DNA of 64,000 bases. Origin: Cytophagaceae bacterium. Its GTDB lineage: Bacteria > Bacteroidota > Bacteroidia > Cytophagales > Flexibacteraceae. Shown piece after piece: positions 25,449 through 34,313 of the stretch. The notes beneath the pieces were generated by a model. The model saw only the letters and a program-made list of their open reading frames with translations, was not told where the DNA came from and did no database searches. The translations under genes and the position numbers were made by a program. Location: contig CANGYH010000007.1 of NCBI GenBank assembly GCA_947458545.1, positions 62,001 to 126,000 on the forward strand, given 5' to 3'. Within the stretch, counting starts at the first letter, position 1. The number at the start of each line of letters is the position of its first letter.

Positions 25449-26737
25449 GTGGTGATACCCTCTGCCGCAGCCCGCCGCTTAGCCCAGGCGGCCATCCAGC
25501 CAATGAGCCCGCTAGAGGTGAGCAAGACCATAGCGCCTGCCTGGTAAGACAAGACTGCCTGGCCAGCCCCCACAGCAATGGCCTGGACTATGCCGGCAAC
25601 ACCTGCCAGCGCCAGCAACCCTCTAAATAGCCAGAGGGGCTTTAGCCTGTAATCCAACAGAGCCCAGCCCAGGCAGGGCAGCAGCCCAAGCAGGCCCATA
25701 CCCCAAAAGCCCAGCGGGCCGTGGTTGGCAACGGCTCCGGCTATGCCTATGCCTAGGCCCAGCACCAAAACCAGCGGCATGGCAATGGCGATAACCTTGC
25801 CCCTAGGGGTGATGACGCTGCGGCCGTAGCGGTCTAGCCACAAGCTGGTAACCTCTAGCCCGGGGACAGCCCAGGGCAGGTACATAGAAAGGGCAAGAAC
25901 CAAGCCTACAACAACCAATGTAAAAGCTTGGTAGCCTGCCTCTTGGGCCGTACTCTGAAAGAGCACTCTTAGCACTGTAAACGTTAAAAAGGTGGCCCAC
26001 CAAACATAGTTATTGCCTTTGAAGTTGGCCACGGCCTCTAGCGCACGGGCAAACCAACTGCGCTCTCGGATGGCCTCTACCAGGCCCTCGTGGGCTTCGG
26101 GGTGGCCGGGGTATTGTTGCAGTACCCGGCGAAAGGCATCGGCAGCCTCATCGAAGCGGCGCTGGGCCATGTGGCGGCGGCCCTGCAGCAGCAAGCCAAA
26201 CGTATCATCGGGGAACGTTTGGCAATAAGCCTCTTCGGTTTCGTCCACCGCGGCGGCATCTTTCATCTTACGGATGAGGTGCAGGCGCAGCCGCCAGGTG
26301 ATGGGGTTGGGTGCCTCCTCTAGCGCGATGCAGGCTTCAATGGCGGCCAGGGCGTCGTCGTTCTGGTCTAGCTCGTCTTGGCACCAGGCCAGGTGGTAGA
26401 GGTACTCGGCCTGATCGGGCGCATCGGGCTCGGTCAGCAAATGCTCGAAGCACTCCACGGCTGCGGGATAGTCTTGGGCATAGCGACTGTACAGCCCGCG
26501 CAGGTACAGCCCCGCAATCGTGTCTGGAAACTGCTCGTCGTAGCGCTCCAGCATCTCGGCTGCCAGGTCCAGATCGTCCTGCAAAATCGCCAGATACGCC
26601 CGAGACCAGAGCACGTCTGGGTTGCCTGGGTCCAAGGCTTCGGCCTGGTCTAGCGCCTGGCGGGCTTCGTCGTAGAGTTCAGCATCCAGGCAAAGGTTAA
26701 ACTGCTCCAGGGCCTCGGAGACGGAGTCGAAGTGCAT
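25445..26737 (-). CDS. TPR-repeat membrane protein
   Basis: A 430-aa protein. Residues 1-225 form five to six tetratricopeptide-like helical repeats (for example LDQAEALDPGNPDVLWSRAY and AADAFRRVLQQYPGHPEAHE). Residues 235-420 contain about six membrane segments. TPR units mediate protein contacts; the role of this architecture is unknown. It converges on the tyrosine kinase gene with a 4-nt overlap of the two stop regions, and diverges from the restriction-modification locus. Confidence 0.75.
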   Translation of the reverse strand: MHFDSVSEALEQFNLCLDAELYDEARQALDQAEALDPGNPDVLWSRAYLAILQDDLDLAAEMLERYDEQFPDTIAGLYLRGLYSRYAQDYPAAVECFEHLLTEPDAPDQAEYLYHLAWCQDELDQNDDALAAIEACIALEEAPNPITWRLRLHLIRKMKDAAAVDETEEAYCQTFPDDTFGLLLQGRRHMAQRRFDEAADAFRRVLQQYPGHPEAHEGLVEAIRERSWFARALEAVANFKGNNYVWWATFLTFTVLRVLFQSTAQEAGYQAFTLVVVGLVLALSMYLPWAVPGLEVTSLWLDRYGRSVITPRGKVIAIAMPLVLVLGLGIGIAGAVANHGPLGFWGMGLLGLLPCLGWALLDYRLKPLWLFRGLLALAGVAGIVQAIAVGAGQAVLSYQAGAMVLLTSSGLIGWMAAWAKRRAAAEGITT

Positions 26738-26835
26738 GAGATATGCAAGATAATGGCACTTAGCGCTTTAGGCAGCTTTACACGACTTAGACTTAGGGGT
26801 CTGTTAACCAAAGTTCTTAAATTGTCACTTGGATG

Positions 26836-26868
26836 TTTTGTTACTTTGTGTACGATTAGCTATGTTTG
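26836..26868 (+). promoter_or_regulatory. Consensus promoter of the methyltransferase gene
   Basis: TTTTG (26836-26840), 20-nt spacer, TATGTTTG (26861-26868). The ATG follows after 4 nt, so the mRNA would be almost leaderless. Confidence 0.7.
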
Positions 26869-26872
26869 TGAT

Positions 26873-28159
26873 ATGTATCTGTCTATCGATCAATACGCAA
26901 CTAAATATGGACTTACGAGGCAAACGGTCTCTAAGCTCATTAAGGCTGGCGAGATAAATGCTGAAAAAATCGGCAAGCAATACAGAATTCGCGAACAATC
27001 CCTTTCTCTACAAGAGCCAGAATTATTTTATATACCCAGAAAGGATAAGGCCGTATTAAATTTCGATAAAAAGCAAGCTGAATTAGATATTATATATTCA
27101 GAGGATCTGGCATCCATAGTTCCTGTAATTTATAAACATGAAAATATATGGAACTCATTATACCAAGGTGAAAACTCTAAAATTATGCGTACGCTACTAC
27201 ATGATTTAGCAGGCAAGATCGATTTAGTTTACATTGACCCTCCATATAATACAGGTGATGAGTTTCATCACCTTGAAAAGGGTTTTGCTTATTCAGATAA
27301 GTTTACCCAGCCAGAATTTTTATATTTCCTCAGGGAAAGATTGGTTCTTATTAGGGAATTGCTTAGTGAAAAGGGCAGCATCTATATACACATCGATAAA
27401 AAAATTGGACATTACGTCAAAGTGTTAGCAGATGAGATATTTGGATTTGATAATTTTATCAATGACATTACAAGAATCAAGTGCAATCCGAAAAATTTTG
27501 GTAGGCAGGCTTATGGAAATCAAACTGACATGATTTTATTCTACGCCAAGAAAAAAAACTATAATATCTGGAACAATGTTTCCGAGGAGTTAGATGTAAA
27601 TGAAAGAGCTAATTTCTTTAAGAAATGGCATCCAAAGCATGGTTATTACACAACCCATCCAATTCATGCGCCCGGAGAAACTCGCAATGGCGATACTGGT
27701 GAAGACTGGATGGGTATGTCACCACCCCCAGGCAGACATTGGAGATATAGCCGTGCGGAACTAGACCGACTGAACGCAGAGGGGCTAATAGAGTGGTCTC
27801 CATCAGGCAATCCAAGAAAGATTGTATTTGCAAAGGATCACTCTGGGAAAAAAATTCAAGATGTGTGGGAGTTTAAAGATTCTGGCCTATCTAGGTCTCA
27901 TTACCCCACCCAAAAAAATCTGGACCTACTGAACCGAATCGTTGAAGTCTCCTCTAATGAGGATTCTATAGTTATGGATTGCTTCTGTGGTTCTGGCACA
28001 ACCATCATCGCTGCTGAAAAATTAAAAAGAAGGTGGATTGGAATAGATGAAAGTCCATTGGCTATCACAGTTTCTAGTGATAGGTTAAATGAATTGAACT
28101 CAAGCTTTAATTCTTTTCGTTGTAACCAACCCTCTAGATACTGTCTAAATAGTCTTTAA
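26873..28159 (+). CDS. Site-specific DNA methyltransferase (beta class) with N-terminal HTH
   Basis: Modification enzyme of a restriction-modification pair. The start at 26873 is chosen because a consensus promoter precedes it, giving 428 aa. Residues 1-45 form an excisionase-type HTH (SIDQYATKYGLTRQTVSKLI and KQYRIREQSL). The catalytic motif IV is DPPY (122-125, VYIDPPYNTGDEF). The SAM-binding motif FCGSGT lies near 371-376, after motif IV, which is the beta-class order of N6-adenine or N4-cytosine methyltransferases. The HTH could regulate the locus or assist specificity. The gene is AT-rich unlike its neighbours and its 3' end overlaps the convergent nuclease gene by 26 bp. Confidence 0.9.
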   Translation: MYLSIDQYATKYGLTRQTVSKLIKAGEINAEKIGKQYRIREQSLSLQEPELFYIPRKDKAVLNFDKKQAELDIIYSEDLASIVPVIYKHENIWNSLYQGENSKIMRTLLHDLAGKIDLVYIDPPYNTGDEFHHLEKGFAYSDKFTQPEFLYFLRERLVLIRELLSEKGSIYIHIDKKIGHYVKVLADEIFGFDNFINDITRIKCNPKNFGRQAYGNQTDMILFYAKKKNYNIWNNVSEELDVNERANFFKKWHPKHGYYTTHPIHAPGETRNGDTGEDWMGMSPPPGRHWRYSRAELDRLNAEGLIEWSPSGNPRKIVFAKDHSGKKIQDVWEFKDSGLSRSHYPTQKNLDLLNRIVEVSSNEDSIVMDCFCGSGTTIIAAEKLKRRWIGIDESPLAITVSSDRLNELNSSFNSFRCNQPSRYCLNSL

Positions 28160-28973
28160 GCAGTAAAGCACTTAAAATCGAATAATTACTTTCTTGTATG
28201 CGAACAACTTCTTTGGTAGAAAAAATACTACCTGATACTCTGTTTACCGCCCATGGGTAACCATCAACAATACCTATCCTGCGTACATTACCTCTTTGCC
28301 TAGAACAAAATTCTTCTACCTCCTTCGTTTGTTTTTCTTGATTACCCCCTGGTGACCCTATCCACTTAGCCTCTCCTATAACAAATTGTCCATTTTTGAC
28401 CGCAACTAAATCTGGCCTCTTTGGGAGATCATTTTGACCCAAATCGTTTTTAACTATTCTATAAGCTTCAGGTTCACTAGCTCTAAGAATGTATATTCCT
28501 TGTCTTGAACTTAAGAATTCGTCTTTGGTTAATGCCGTAAAATTATTATTAAGCCAATCTGAAAACATACGACCCATCTGCGTATTTAATTTTGGAGCAG
28601 CTTCTAACCTTACAAGCATTTCCTCTGCTGTCATAGCATAAAGAGCGCTTGCTATTCGATTTCTATGGATTGGGTTGCTCGCTAGTTGTCCTCGTACATT
28701 TTTCATTAAGAACCACATTGGATCTTCGTAAGGAAACTTATCCAGGCGAGCTAGGGCAGCTAATAAGTTCTCTGTATCTCTTTCGTTATGCAACCTAATT
28801 AGGTTTCGCCTGGTTTGGTCGCTTAACCTATTTTGAACTGCAACTCGCAAAGGATAAACAGTCTGGAGACCATCTAGATAACCTGGGCCGTCAAATAAAG
28901 CAAGGCTGCGTTGCACCCAATATGACAACGCAGCCCTGTTAGTGGTAGGATCTAAGTTTGGATTTCTAGGCAT
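28134..28973 (-). CDS. Putative Type II restriction endonuclease, PD-(D/E)XK fold
   Basis: Probable restriction partner of the methyltransferase. The 279-aa protein has an all-helical N-terminal half and a C-terminal nuclease core RPDLVAVKNGQFVIGEAKW, with P187-D188 and E201-A-K203, the PD-x12-EAK spacing of PD-(D/E)XK enzymes. The following QEKQTKEVEEFCSRQRG and RRIGIVDGYPW fit the remaining core helices and strands. I do not recognise the restriction subfamily and cannot predict the site. It is AT-rich, convergent with the methyltransferase (26-bp overlap), and starts 12 nt past the typA stop with its own -7 box. Confidence 0.78.
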   Translation of the reverse strand: MPRNPNLDPTTNRAALSYWVQRSLALFDGPGYLDGLQTVYPLRVAVQNRLSDQTRRNLIRLHNERDTENLLAALARLDKFPYEDPMWFLMKNVRGQLASNPIHRNRIASALYAMTAEEMLVRLEAAPKLNTQMGRMFSDWLNNNFTALTKDEFLSSRQGIYILRASEPEAYRIVKNDLGQNDLPKRPDLVAVKNGQFVIGEAKWIGSPGGNQEKQTKEVEEFCSRQRGNVRRIGIVDGYPWAVNRVSGSIFSTKEVVRIQESNYSILSALLLKDYLDSI

Positions 28974-28977
28974 CCGG

Positions 28978-28985
28978 CAAATTTA
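28978..28985 (-). promoter_or_regulatory. -7 box of the endonuclease gene
   Basis: TAAATTTG on the minus strand, ending 4 nt before the ATG and touching the typA stop. No clear TTTG upstream, so the promoter may be weak. Confidence 0.4.
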
Positions 28986-30800
28986 TTACGCCACCGCCAT
29001 CTTGTTGTTGTAGCGCTTGCGCTCGTTCTCATCCAGGTAGATTTTGCGTATGCGCATTTTGAGCGGGGTAATCTCGAGGTACTCGTCCTTTTGGATGTAC
29101 TCCATAGATTCCTCTAGCGAGAAGCGGATAGGCGGGGCTATGCGGACGTTGTCGTCTGAGCCGGAGGCGCGCATGTTGGTCAGCTTCTTGGTTTCGGTCA
29201 TGTTCACCACCAGGTCGTTGGGGCGGTTGTGCTCGCCTACCACCATGCCGCCGTACACCTCGTCGCCGGGCTCTACGAAGAACTTGCCCCGGTCTTGCAG
29301 CTTGTCGAGCTGGTAGGCCGTTACAGAGCCCGCCGCCATGGCGATGATGCTACCCGCTATGCGGCCCGGGATGGGCCCTTTGAAGGGCTCGTAGCCCTCC
29401 AGGCGGTGCGTCATCACGGCCTCGCCGGTGCTGGCGTTGAGCACCTGCGTACGCAGGCCGATGATGCCGCGGGAGGGGATCGAGAACTCCAGGTGCTGCA
29501 GGTCTCCCTTTGGCTCCATGATGCGCAGCTCGCCTTTGCGCTGGGTGGCCAGGTCAATCACCTTGCCGGCAAACTCTTCGGGCACATCTACCACCAGCAG
29601 CTCCATGGGCTCGTGGCGCTCGCCGTCGATCTCTTTGTAGAGCACGGTGGGCTGGCCCACCTGCAGCTCGTAGCCTTCGCGGCGCATCGTCTCGATGAGG
29701 ACGGATAAGTGCAGGATGCCCCGTCCATAGACGATGAAACGGTCTTCTGAGCCGGTGCTTTCGATGCGCAGGGCCAGGTTCTTTTCCGTCTCCTTAAAGA
29801 GGCGGTCGCGCAGGTGGCGGCTGGTCACGAACTTGCCCTCTTTGCCAAAGAAGGGCGAGTTGTTGATGGTAAAGAGCATCGACATGGTCGGCTCGTCTAT
29901 GGCGATGCGCTCCAGAGCTTCGGGGTTTTCGGCATCAGCCACGGTGTCGCCGATCTCGAAGTCTTCCAGGCCTACCATGGCGCAGATGTCGCCGCTGCTG
30001 ACCTCTTGCACGCGCTCGCGGCCCAACCCCTCAAAGGTGTAGAGCTCTTTGAGGCGCAGCTTTTTGATGGTGCCGTCGGCCTTCATCACGGCCACGGGCA
30101 TGTTCTCTTTAAAGGTGCCGCGTACCACGCGGCCGATGGCGATACGCCCCGTGAAGTTGGAGAAGTCCAGCGAGGTAATCTGCATCTGAGCCGCGCCGTC
30201 TGCCACCGGGGCAGGGGGGATATACTCGATGATACCATCCAATAAGGGCTCGATGGTATCTGTGGGCTTTTTCCAGTCGTCAGACATCCAGCCGCCCTTG
30301 CCAGAGCCATAGAAGGTGGGGAAGTCCAGCTGATCCTCCGTCCCGCCGAGGTTGAACATGAGGTCGAACACCTGCTCGTGCACTTCGTCAGGGCGGCAGT
30401 TGGGCTTATCTACCTTATTGACGACCACGATGGGCTTGAGGCCCAGCTGCAGGGCCTTGGTGAGCACGAAGCGCGTCTGGGGCATGGCGCCTTCGAAGGC
30501 ATCTACCAGCAGCACCACGCCGTCGGCCATTTTGAGCACGCGCTCTACCTCGCCACCGAAGTCGGCGTGGCCGGGTGTGTCAATAATGTTAATCTTTACG
30601 CCCTTGTAACGTACCGAAACGTTTTTGGCCAGGATGGTGATGCCGCGCTCACGCTCAAGGTCGTTGTTGTCCAGGATAAGTTCTCCGAACTCTTGGTTGT
30701 CGCGGAAGAGCTTAGAGGCGTGGATGATTTTGTCGACAAGGGTCGTCTTGCCGTGGTCAACGTGGGCAATGATGGCCACGTTGCGGATGTTGTTCTGCAT
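28986..30800 (-). CDS. typA: Ribosome-associated GTPase TypA/BipA
   Basis: Translational GTPase linked to ribosome assembly and stress or cold adaptation. The 604-aa product has all GTPase motifs: AHVDHGKTT (12-20), [16 protein letters not shown] and NKVDKP. Domain II and the EF-G-like domains follow, with the TypA-specific C-terminal domain ([32 protein letters not shown]-like end). The ATG at 30800 matches the normal [11 protein letters not shown] start; an upstream extension to 30848 overlaps the promoter box at 30835-30842. Confidence 0.97.
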   Translation of the reverse strand: MQNNIRNVAIIAHVDHGKTTLVDKIIHASKLFRDNQEFGELILDNNDLERERGITILAKNVSVRYKGVKINIIDTPGHADFGGEVERVLKMADGVVLLVDAFEGAMPQTRFVLTKALQLGLKPIVVVNKVDKPNCRPDEVHEQVFDLMFNLGGTEDQLDFPTFYGSGKGGWMSDDWKKPTDTIEPLLDGIIEYIPPAPVADGAAQMQITSLDFSNFTGRIAIGRVVRGTFKENMPVAVMKADGTIKKLRLKELYTFEGLGRERVQEVSSGDICAMVGLEDFEIGDTVADAENPEALERIAIDEPTMSMLFTINNSPFFGKEGKFVTSRHLRDRLFKETEKNLALRIESTGSEDRFIVYGRGILHLSVLIETMRREGYELQVGQPTVLYKEIDGERHEPMELLVVDVPEEFAGKVIDLATQRKGELRIMEPKGDLQHLEFSIPSRGIIGLRTQVLNASTGEAVMTHRLEGYEPFKGPIPGRIAGSIIAMAAGSVTAYQLDKLQDRGKFFVEPGDEVYGGMVVGEHNRPNDLVVNMTETKKLTNMRASGSDDNVRIAPPIRFSLEESMEYIQKDEYLEITPLKMRIRKIYLDENERKRYNNKMAVA

Positions 30801-30834
30801 GGGGGAGTTGGGCCCGCCGGGACGAAAATTCCCG

Positions 30835-30842
30835 CAAAGGTA
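30835..30842 (-). promoter_or_regulatory. -7 box of typA
   Basis: TACCTTTG on the minus strand, 34 nt before the typA ATG. No good -33 element is seen at normal spacing. Confidence 0.5.
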
Positions 30843-30920
30843 CGGCACCCAGCGCCAGAAAGCTAATTATCAAACAGATAATAGCGCGCCATCCGCTTGA
30901 CCAAGCCTGGCCCAGGCCCG

Positions 30921-30928
30921 TATCTTTA
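30921..30928 (+). promoter_or_regulatory. -7 box of toxin-antitoxin operon
   Basis: TATCTTTA with a TTG 21 nt upstream. It ends 4 nt before the antitoxin ATG, predicting a near-leaderless message. Confidence 0.5.
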
Positions 30929-30932
30929 CCCT

Positions 30933-31196
30933 ATGGGACTCATCACGGTAGAAGTGCCAGATGCGCAAATAGCCTTTTTTAAGAAGCTGGTAGCCCAGCT
31001 GGGCTTTGCTTTGCAAAAGCCCACGGCTGCCAAGGCCCAAGCCACGCACAAGCGCCCCCTCAACAAAGTACAACAAGACTTTGTGGATGCCTACCGCGAG
31101 ATGATAGAGGCAGATAAGGGTATAGGTCCACCACTTACCCCTGCACGCGAGTTTTTGGCTGAGTTACGGGCTGAGGAAGCAGAGCGAAATGGCTAG
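30933..31196 (+). CDS. Putative antitoxin of RelE/ParE-type module
   Basis: An 87-aa protein beginning MGLITVEVPDAQIAFFKKLVAQLGFAL. The N-terminal strand and helix, then a charged helical C-terminus (NKVQQDFVDAYREMI and LAELRAEEAERNG), fit small Bacteroidota antitoxins. Its last 8 nt overlap the start of the toxin-like gene, a typical coupled layout. Assignment rests mainly on the partner. The ATG at 30933 is favoured because a -7 box ends 4 nt before it. Confidence 0.68.
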   Translation: MGLITVEVPDAQIAFFKKLVAQLGFALQKPTAAKAQATHKRPLNKVQQDFVDAYREMIEADKGIGPPLTPAREFLAELRAEEAERNG

Positions 31197-31530
31197 CAGC
31201 TTTGAGGTTGAATTAGGTGAAATCTTTAAGCGCCAAGCCAGGCAGCTTAGTAAAAAGTACGGGTCGGTCTCATTCGAGATAAATGCACTTGTAAAACAGT
31301 TGGAAGCGGACCCTTGGACAGGTGCCAAATCCCTCGGCAAAAACTGCTACAAGATCCGCATGGCCATCGCCAGCAAGGGCAAGGGTAAAAGCGGCGGAGC
31401 GCGTGTGATCACCTACATCAAGGTAATAGACAACCGCGTGGTGCTGCTCTCCATCTACGACAAGAGCGAAAAGGAAGACCTCCAACCCGGAGAGCTCGAA
31501 GATCTGCTGAGTCAGGCGGGCCTGGATTAA
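31189..31530 (+). CDS. RelE/ParE-superfamily toxin
   Basis: A 113-aa toxin-like protein. Order: helix hairpin FEVELGEIFKRQARQLSKKY, then NALVKQLEADPWTGAKSLGK, then strands CYKIRMAIASKGKGKSGGAR, VITYIKVIDNRVVLLSIYDK and a final SEKEDL helix. This is the RelE/ParE fold pattern close to HigB/YoeB-like enzymes that cleave mRNA on ribosomes; target not determinable here. Overlaps the antitoxin by 8 nt. Confidence 0.8.
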   Translation: MASSFEVELGEIFKRQARQLSKKYGSVSFEINALVKQLEADPWTGAKSLGKNCYKIRMAIASKGKGKSGGARVITYIKVIDNRVVLLSIYDKSEKEDLQPGELEDLLSQAGLD

Positions 31531-31534
31531 CAAA

Positions 31535-31558
31535 AACGCCACCCCAGGGGGTGGCGTT
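31535..31558 (-). terminator. Bidirectional terminator
   Basis: AACGCCACCCC pairs with GGGTGGCGTT. On the minus strand it is followed by TTTTG, serving the marR gene; on the plus strand a weaker GTTTTC follows, serving the toxin gene. Confidence 0.75.
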
Positions 31559-31581
31559 AGGTTTTCAGTATGGACTAGCGG

Positions 31582-32049
31582 TTAGGCGCTGGCGCCGTCG
31601 CGCATCTTGTCAAGCAGGTCTGAGAGTTGGGTAGATTCAGCGTCTGTCAGGCCCGATAGGGCCGAGAGACGCTCTTGCAGTACGGGTTCTATCCGCTCTA
31701 GCAGTAGGCTGCCGTCTTCTGTAATAGAAATGTGGACCTGCCGGCGGTTGAACTGATTGTTCTTCCGGGTCAGGTAACCCTTGCCCTCCAGGCGGTCACA
31801 AAGGCGCGTCACGTCTGGATTTTTATCCAGCATGAGGTCTTTGATGTCCATGCCGCAAAGAGGCTTGGGGGCATGGTCTTGCAAAATCCGCAAGACGTTA
31901 TATTGCTGGTGCGTGATGTCAAAATCATCCAGCAGAGTACGCAGTTTGCTCGAAAGCCAGGTATGTGTATAGAGCAGGTTGGTCAGGGCCCGGTTGCGCG
32001 GGTTGTCCAGATCCTTGATCTGCTTCACTTCAAGTTCTATGTTAGGCAT
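31582..32049 (-). CDS. MarR-family transcriptional regulator
   Basis: A 155-aa winged-helix regulator from the ATG at 32049. The family pattern is clear: FDITHQQYNVLRILQDHA, recognition helix region MDIKDLMLDKNPDVTRLCDR, wing LEGKGYLTRKNNQFNRRQVH, ISITEDG, and a C-terminal dimer helix. MarR proteins usually repress their own gene or neighbours and respond to small ligands. No transporter or oxidative-stress gene is adjacent, so the target is unknown. Confidence 0.9.
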   Translation of the reverse strand: MPNIELEVKQIKDLDNPRNRALTNLLYTHTWLSSKLRTLLDDFDITHQQYNVLRILQDHAPKPLCGMDIKDLMLDKNPDVTRLCDRLEGKGYLTRKNNQFNRRQVHISITEDGSLLLERIEPVLQERLSALSGLTDAESTQLSDLLDKMRDGASA

Positions 32050-32236
32050 TGTGGTTCTGTTTGCTACCAAACGAAAGGTCGGTGGGGTAACGAGGATGGA
32101 CTATGCCAAGTTCCAACACTCGCCAAATAATCCATTCCAGAAAGGGAAACGGGGAAGCGCATTACCATGTTTTGTTTAGACAATAGAAAGAGCGTGTGCT
32201 TGTGGGATGGCAATATGCACACGCTGCAACATTCGG

Positions 32237-32698
32237 TTAGCCAAGTTTTTGGGCAAGCGCCGTCAATACATGTTGTACGGCGGGGCAGAACTCAGCGTTT
32301 TTGGCCGTGAGCGCTGGGCGTTTCAGCATTACGTCTTCGTCTGTGTAGGGAAAACGGGCACAGTCTGACGGACGGTCGTCGTAGATGGTGCAGGCATTGT
32401 CTGGGCCAAGAAAGGGGCAGGGCTGGCTGCGCGTAACGTAGTCGTTGTCCTCGTCTAGGCGGAGGTATTGCTCTATAAATGTGCCCTGTTTGAGGCCAAG
32501 TACCTTGGCAATCCGCACAATGTCAGGAGTCTTAAACCTTGGGCTGTAGCCTTTGCAGCAGCGCGCACAGGCCAGGCAATCTACCTGCGCAAAGGCATCG
32601 GCGTGTAGCTCTGGCAGCAACCGGTAGGCCCGCGCCTTGGCAGCCTGGGCCAGCAAGCGCTTTACCTGCCGGGGCTGGGTAGGGTCGAAAGCAGACAC
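32237..32698 (-). CDS. YkgJ-type cysteine-cluster protein
   Basis: A 153-aa metal-cluster protein of the YkgJ/zinc-iron-chelating family. Cysteine clusters are DCLACARCCKGYSP near the N-terminus, CPFLGPDNACTIYDDRPSDC in the middle and FCPAVQHV at the end. These are predicted to bind zinc or an iron-sulfur cluster; the biochemical role of the family is unclear. The start is a GTG. A short AT-rich gap (32699-32784) separates it from the acetyltransferase. Confidence 0.85.
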   Translation of the reverse strand: MSAFDPTQPRQVKRLLAQAAKARAYRLLPELHADAFAQVDCLACARCCKGYSPRFKTPDIVRIAKVLGLKQGTFIEQYLRLDEDNDYVTRSQPCPFLGPDNACTIYDDRPSDCARFPYTDEDVMLKRPALTAKNAEFCPAVQHVLTALAQKLG

Positions 32699-32784
32699 GG
32701 GTTTTGGAATTAAAAATTAATAATTAAAAATTAAGGAAAATACCTAATTAAATAAGGATGAGGGCTATGGTAATGATATTCCCT

Positions 32785-33384
32785 TTAAGCCTTAAGACGG
32801 GCAGGTACACCTGCGACGGTGGTGCCCGCTGGCACGTCTTGCACGACGACGGCGCCTGCCCCCACCGTGGCCCAGGCCCCTACGCGGACGCCAGGGATGA
32901 GCTTGGCTCCAACGCCGATCAAGGCACCCTCGCCCACCTCTACCCCGCCACAGAGGTTGCAGCCGGGGGCTATGTGCACAAAGTCGGCGATGCGGCAGTC
33001 GTGGTCAATGGTGGCCCCGGTGTTGACGATGACGTGCCGCCCCAACTGCGCCCCCGCCTGCACGATTGCGCCGTGGTAGAGCACCGTCCCCTCGCCCACG
33101 CCCGCCGTGGGCGAGAGCAGCACCGAGGGATGAATGCCCTCGGCAAAGCGGTGGCGCACCTGGGCGGCCAGGTCTCGGCGGGTGGCATTGTGGCCGATGG
33201 CCAGGATCAGGGGCAGCTCCGGGTAAGCTTCCGGGTCGTAGGGGCCCAGGTAGGGCACGGAGCCCCAGTCCCGCCCGGGCGGCGTATCGGCAAAGACGCC
33301 CGCCACCGCGCGTCCCTGGGCCGCCAGTACATCGGCCAGCACGGCGGCGTGGCCGCCGGCACCGTAAATCAATAACCTATCCAC
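32785..33384 (-). CDS. NeuD/PglD-like sugar O-acyltransferase
   Basis: A left-handed beta-helix acetyltransferase of about 199 aa. The N-terminal Rossmann-like part begins LLIYGAGGHAAVLADVLAAQG, as in PglD/NeuD. The C-terminal hexapeptide repeats include GVGEGTVLYHGAIVQAGAQL and ATIDHDCRIADFVHIAPGC, with the catalytic-type His. Such enzymes acetylate amino sugars or sialic acids for surface glycans. The GTG at 33384 is preferred over upstream TTG codons, which overlap the TACTTTTG box. Located 28 nt after the AT-rich ATPase gene. Confidence 0.85.
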   Translation of the reverse strand: MDRLLIYGAGGHAAVLADVLAAQGRAVAGVFADTPPGRDWGSVPYLGPYDPEAYPELPLILAIGHNATRRDLAAQVRHRFAEGIHPSVLLSPTAGVGEGTVLYHGAIVQAGAQLGRHVIVNTGATIDHDCRIADFVHIAPGCNLCGGVEVGEGALIGVGAKLIPGVRVGAWATVGAGAVVVQDVPAGTTVAGVPARLKA

Positions 33385-33390
33385 AAGTAG

Positions 33391-33398
33391 CAAAAGTA
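33391..33398 (-). promoter_or_regulatory. -7 box of the acetyltransferase gene
   Basis: TACTTTTG on the minus strand, 6 nt before the GTG start. It implies that the acetyltransferase can be transcribed separately from the ATPase gene. Confidence 0.45.
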
Positions 33399-33412
33399 AA
33401 ATGGAATACTAA

Positions 33413-34300
33413 TCATTCTTTACCAGAGAGAATCCTTGAAACCGTTTTCTCAACAATATCTAACTTTAGAGCTACTACTTTTTGCTTACCATACAAATCA
33501 ACAGCTTCTTGAATAATATGCCTTTTGAATCTTTTGACCAACTCCTCTAGCTTATTCTCATCCTCTATACGATATGAGAAAGCACCCTTAGTTGCGGCTA
33601 TCGGAGCACCAAATCCAATGTCGCGGTAAGTGATTTTTATTTTTTCAAAGGCCTCACCCTGACTCATTTTTTGAACGTAAGCGTATAGTTTCCAACGCTC
33701 TCGCAAGCGAATGATATCTCTAAAGTTTCCTTTTAGTTCAGGTTTATGGTAATGAAGCCAATCCAATAACTTAACATCTGAAGGCCACTCAGCTTCTTCA
33801 TTCCAAACATCCTTAACCAATGTATCAAAGTCAGGCCTGTTTCTTAATGGACTTAGGTGAATGACCCAATCTGTAATTTGTTCATATAGAGGCGAAATTA
33901 AAAAATCGCGGTTATCGCGCAATTCCTTAATATTGGTAGTTGAGGTAAATATAAACGATAAGTTGATTGAGCTTTTTTCTGCCCTTTTTTTAAATCTATC
34001 TAAGTATAACTGAAAGATGGCTTGATTTTCTTTGGGCATCAAATCAATAGATTCAATGATGACTACCTGTTTCTTCTGAGCCTTCAACCACCCTTCAAAG
34101 CGCTTCCACCCATCTATGGACTTTCGCCGCATAGGGGCATAGGTAGTGTAGTGCCGATTGCCCACCCCAGCCTTTTCCAGGGCTTTAGTAATCAAGTGGG
34201 TCTTACCAGTACCTGGCTCTCCGGAGACTAAGACCATTGGTCGCTTAGTGTTCAGAAGCGCATAAGTAAGAGATTCTATTGAGTCTTGCACGCTAAGCAT
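33413..34300 (-). CDS. Reduced sigma-54-activator-like AAA+ ATPase with Fis-type HTH
   Basis: A 295-aa AAA+ protein derived from bacterial enhancer-binding proteins. Visible motifs are Walker A GEPGTGKT (27-34), Walker B-like VVIIESID (79-86, Ser in place of the usual second acidic residue context), sensor I FTSTTN (118-123), the LYEQITDWVIHLSPLRNR segment (139-155) matching LYYRLNV.pLReR, the GNFRDI block (191-196) matching GNVREL, and a C-terminal Fis-like HTH (256-291). The sigma-54-contacting GAFTGA loop is absent and there is no receiver domain. TyrR-like relatives without that loop act on sigma-70 promoters. AT-rich, so probably acquired. Confidence 0.72.
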   Translation of the reverse strand: MLSVQDSIESLTYALLNTKRPMVLVSGEPGTGKTHLITKALEKAGVGNRHYTTYAPMRRKSIDGWKRFEGWLKAQKKQVVIIESIDLMPKENQAIFQLYLDRFKKRAEKSSINLSFIFTSTTNIKELRDNRDFLISPLYEQITDWVIHLSPLRNRPDFDTLVKDVWNEEAEWPSDVKLLDWLHYHKPELKGNFRDIIRLRERWKLYAYVQKMSQGEAFEKIKITYRDIGFGAPIAATKGAFSYRIEDENKLEELVKRFKRHIIQEAVDLYGKQKVVALKLDIVEKTVSRILSGKE

Positions 34301-34305
34301 GGACA

Positions 34306-34313
34306 CAAAGGTA
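34306..34313 (-). promoter_or_regulatory. -7 box of the ATPase gene
   Basis: TACCTTTG on the minus strand, 5 nt before the ATG at 34300. The GTG at 34306 overlaps it and is unlikely as the start. Confidence 0.5.

Noticed and set aside
26026-26709. Long opposite-strand frames inside GC-rich genes
   Set aside because: Shadows of the coding bias of real genes; translations are Arg/Ala/Pro-rich and match nothing.
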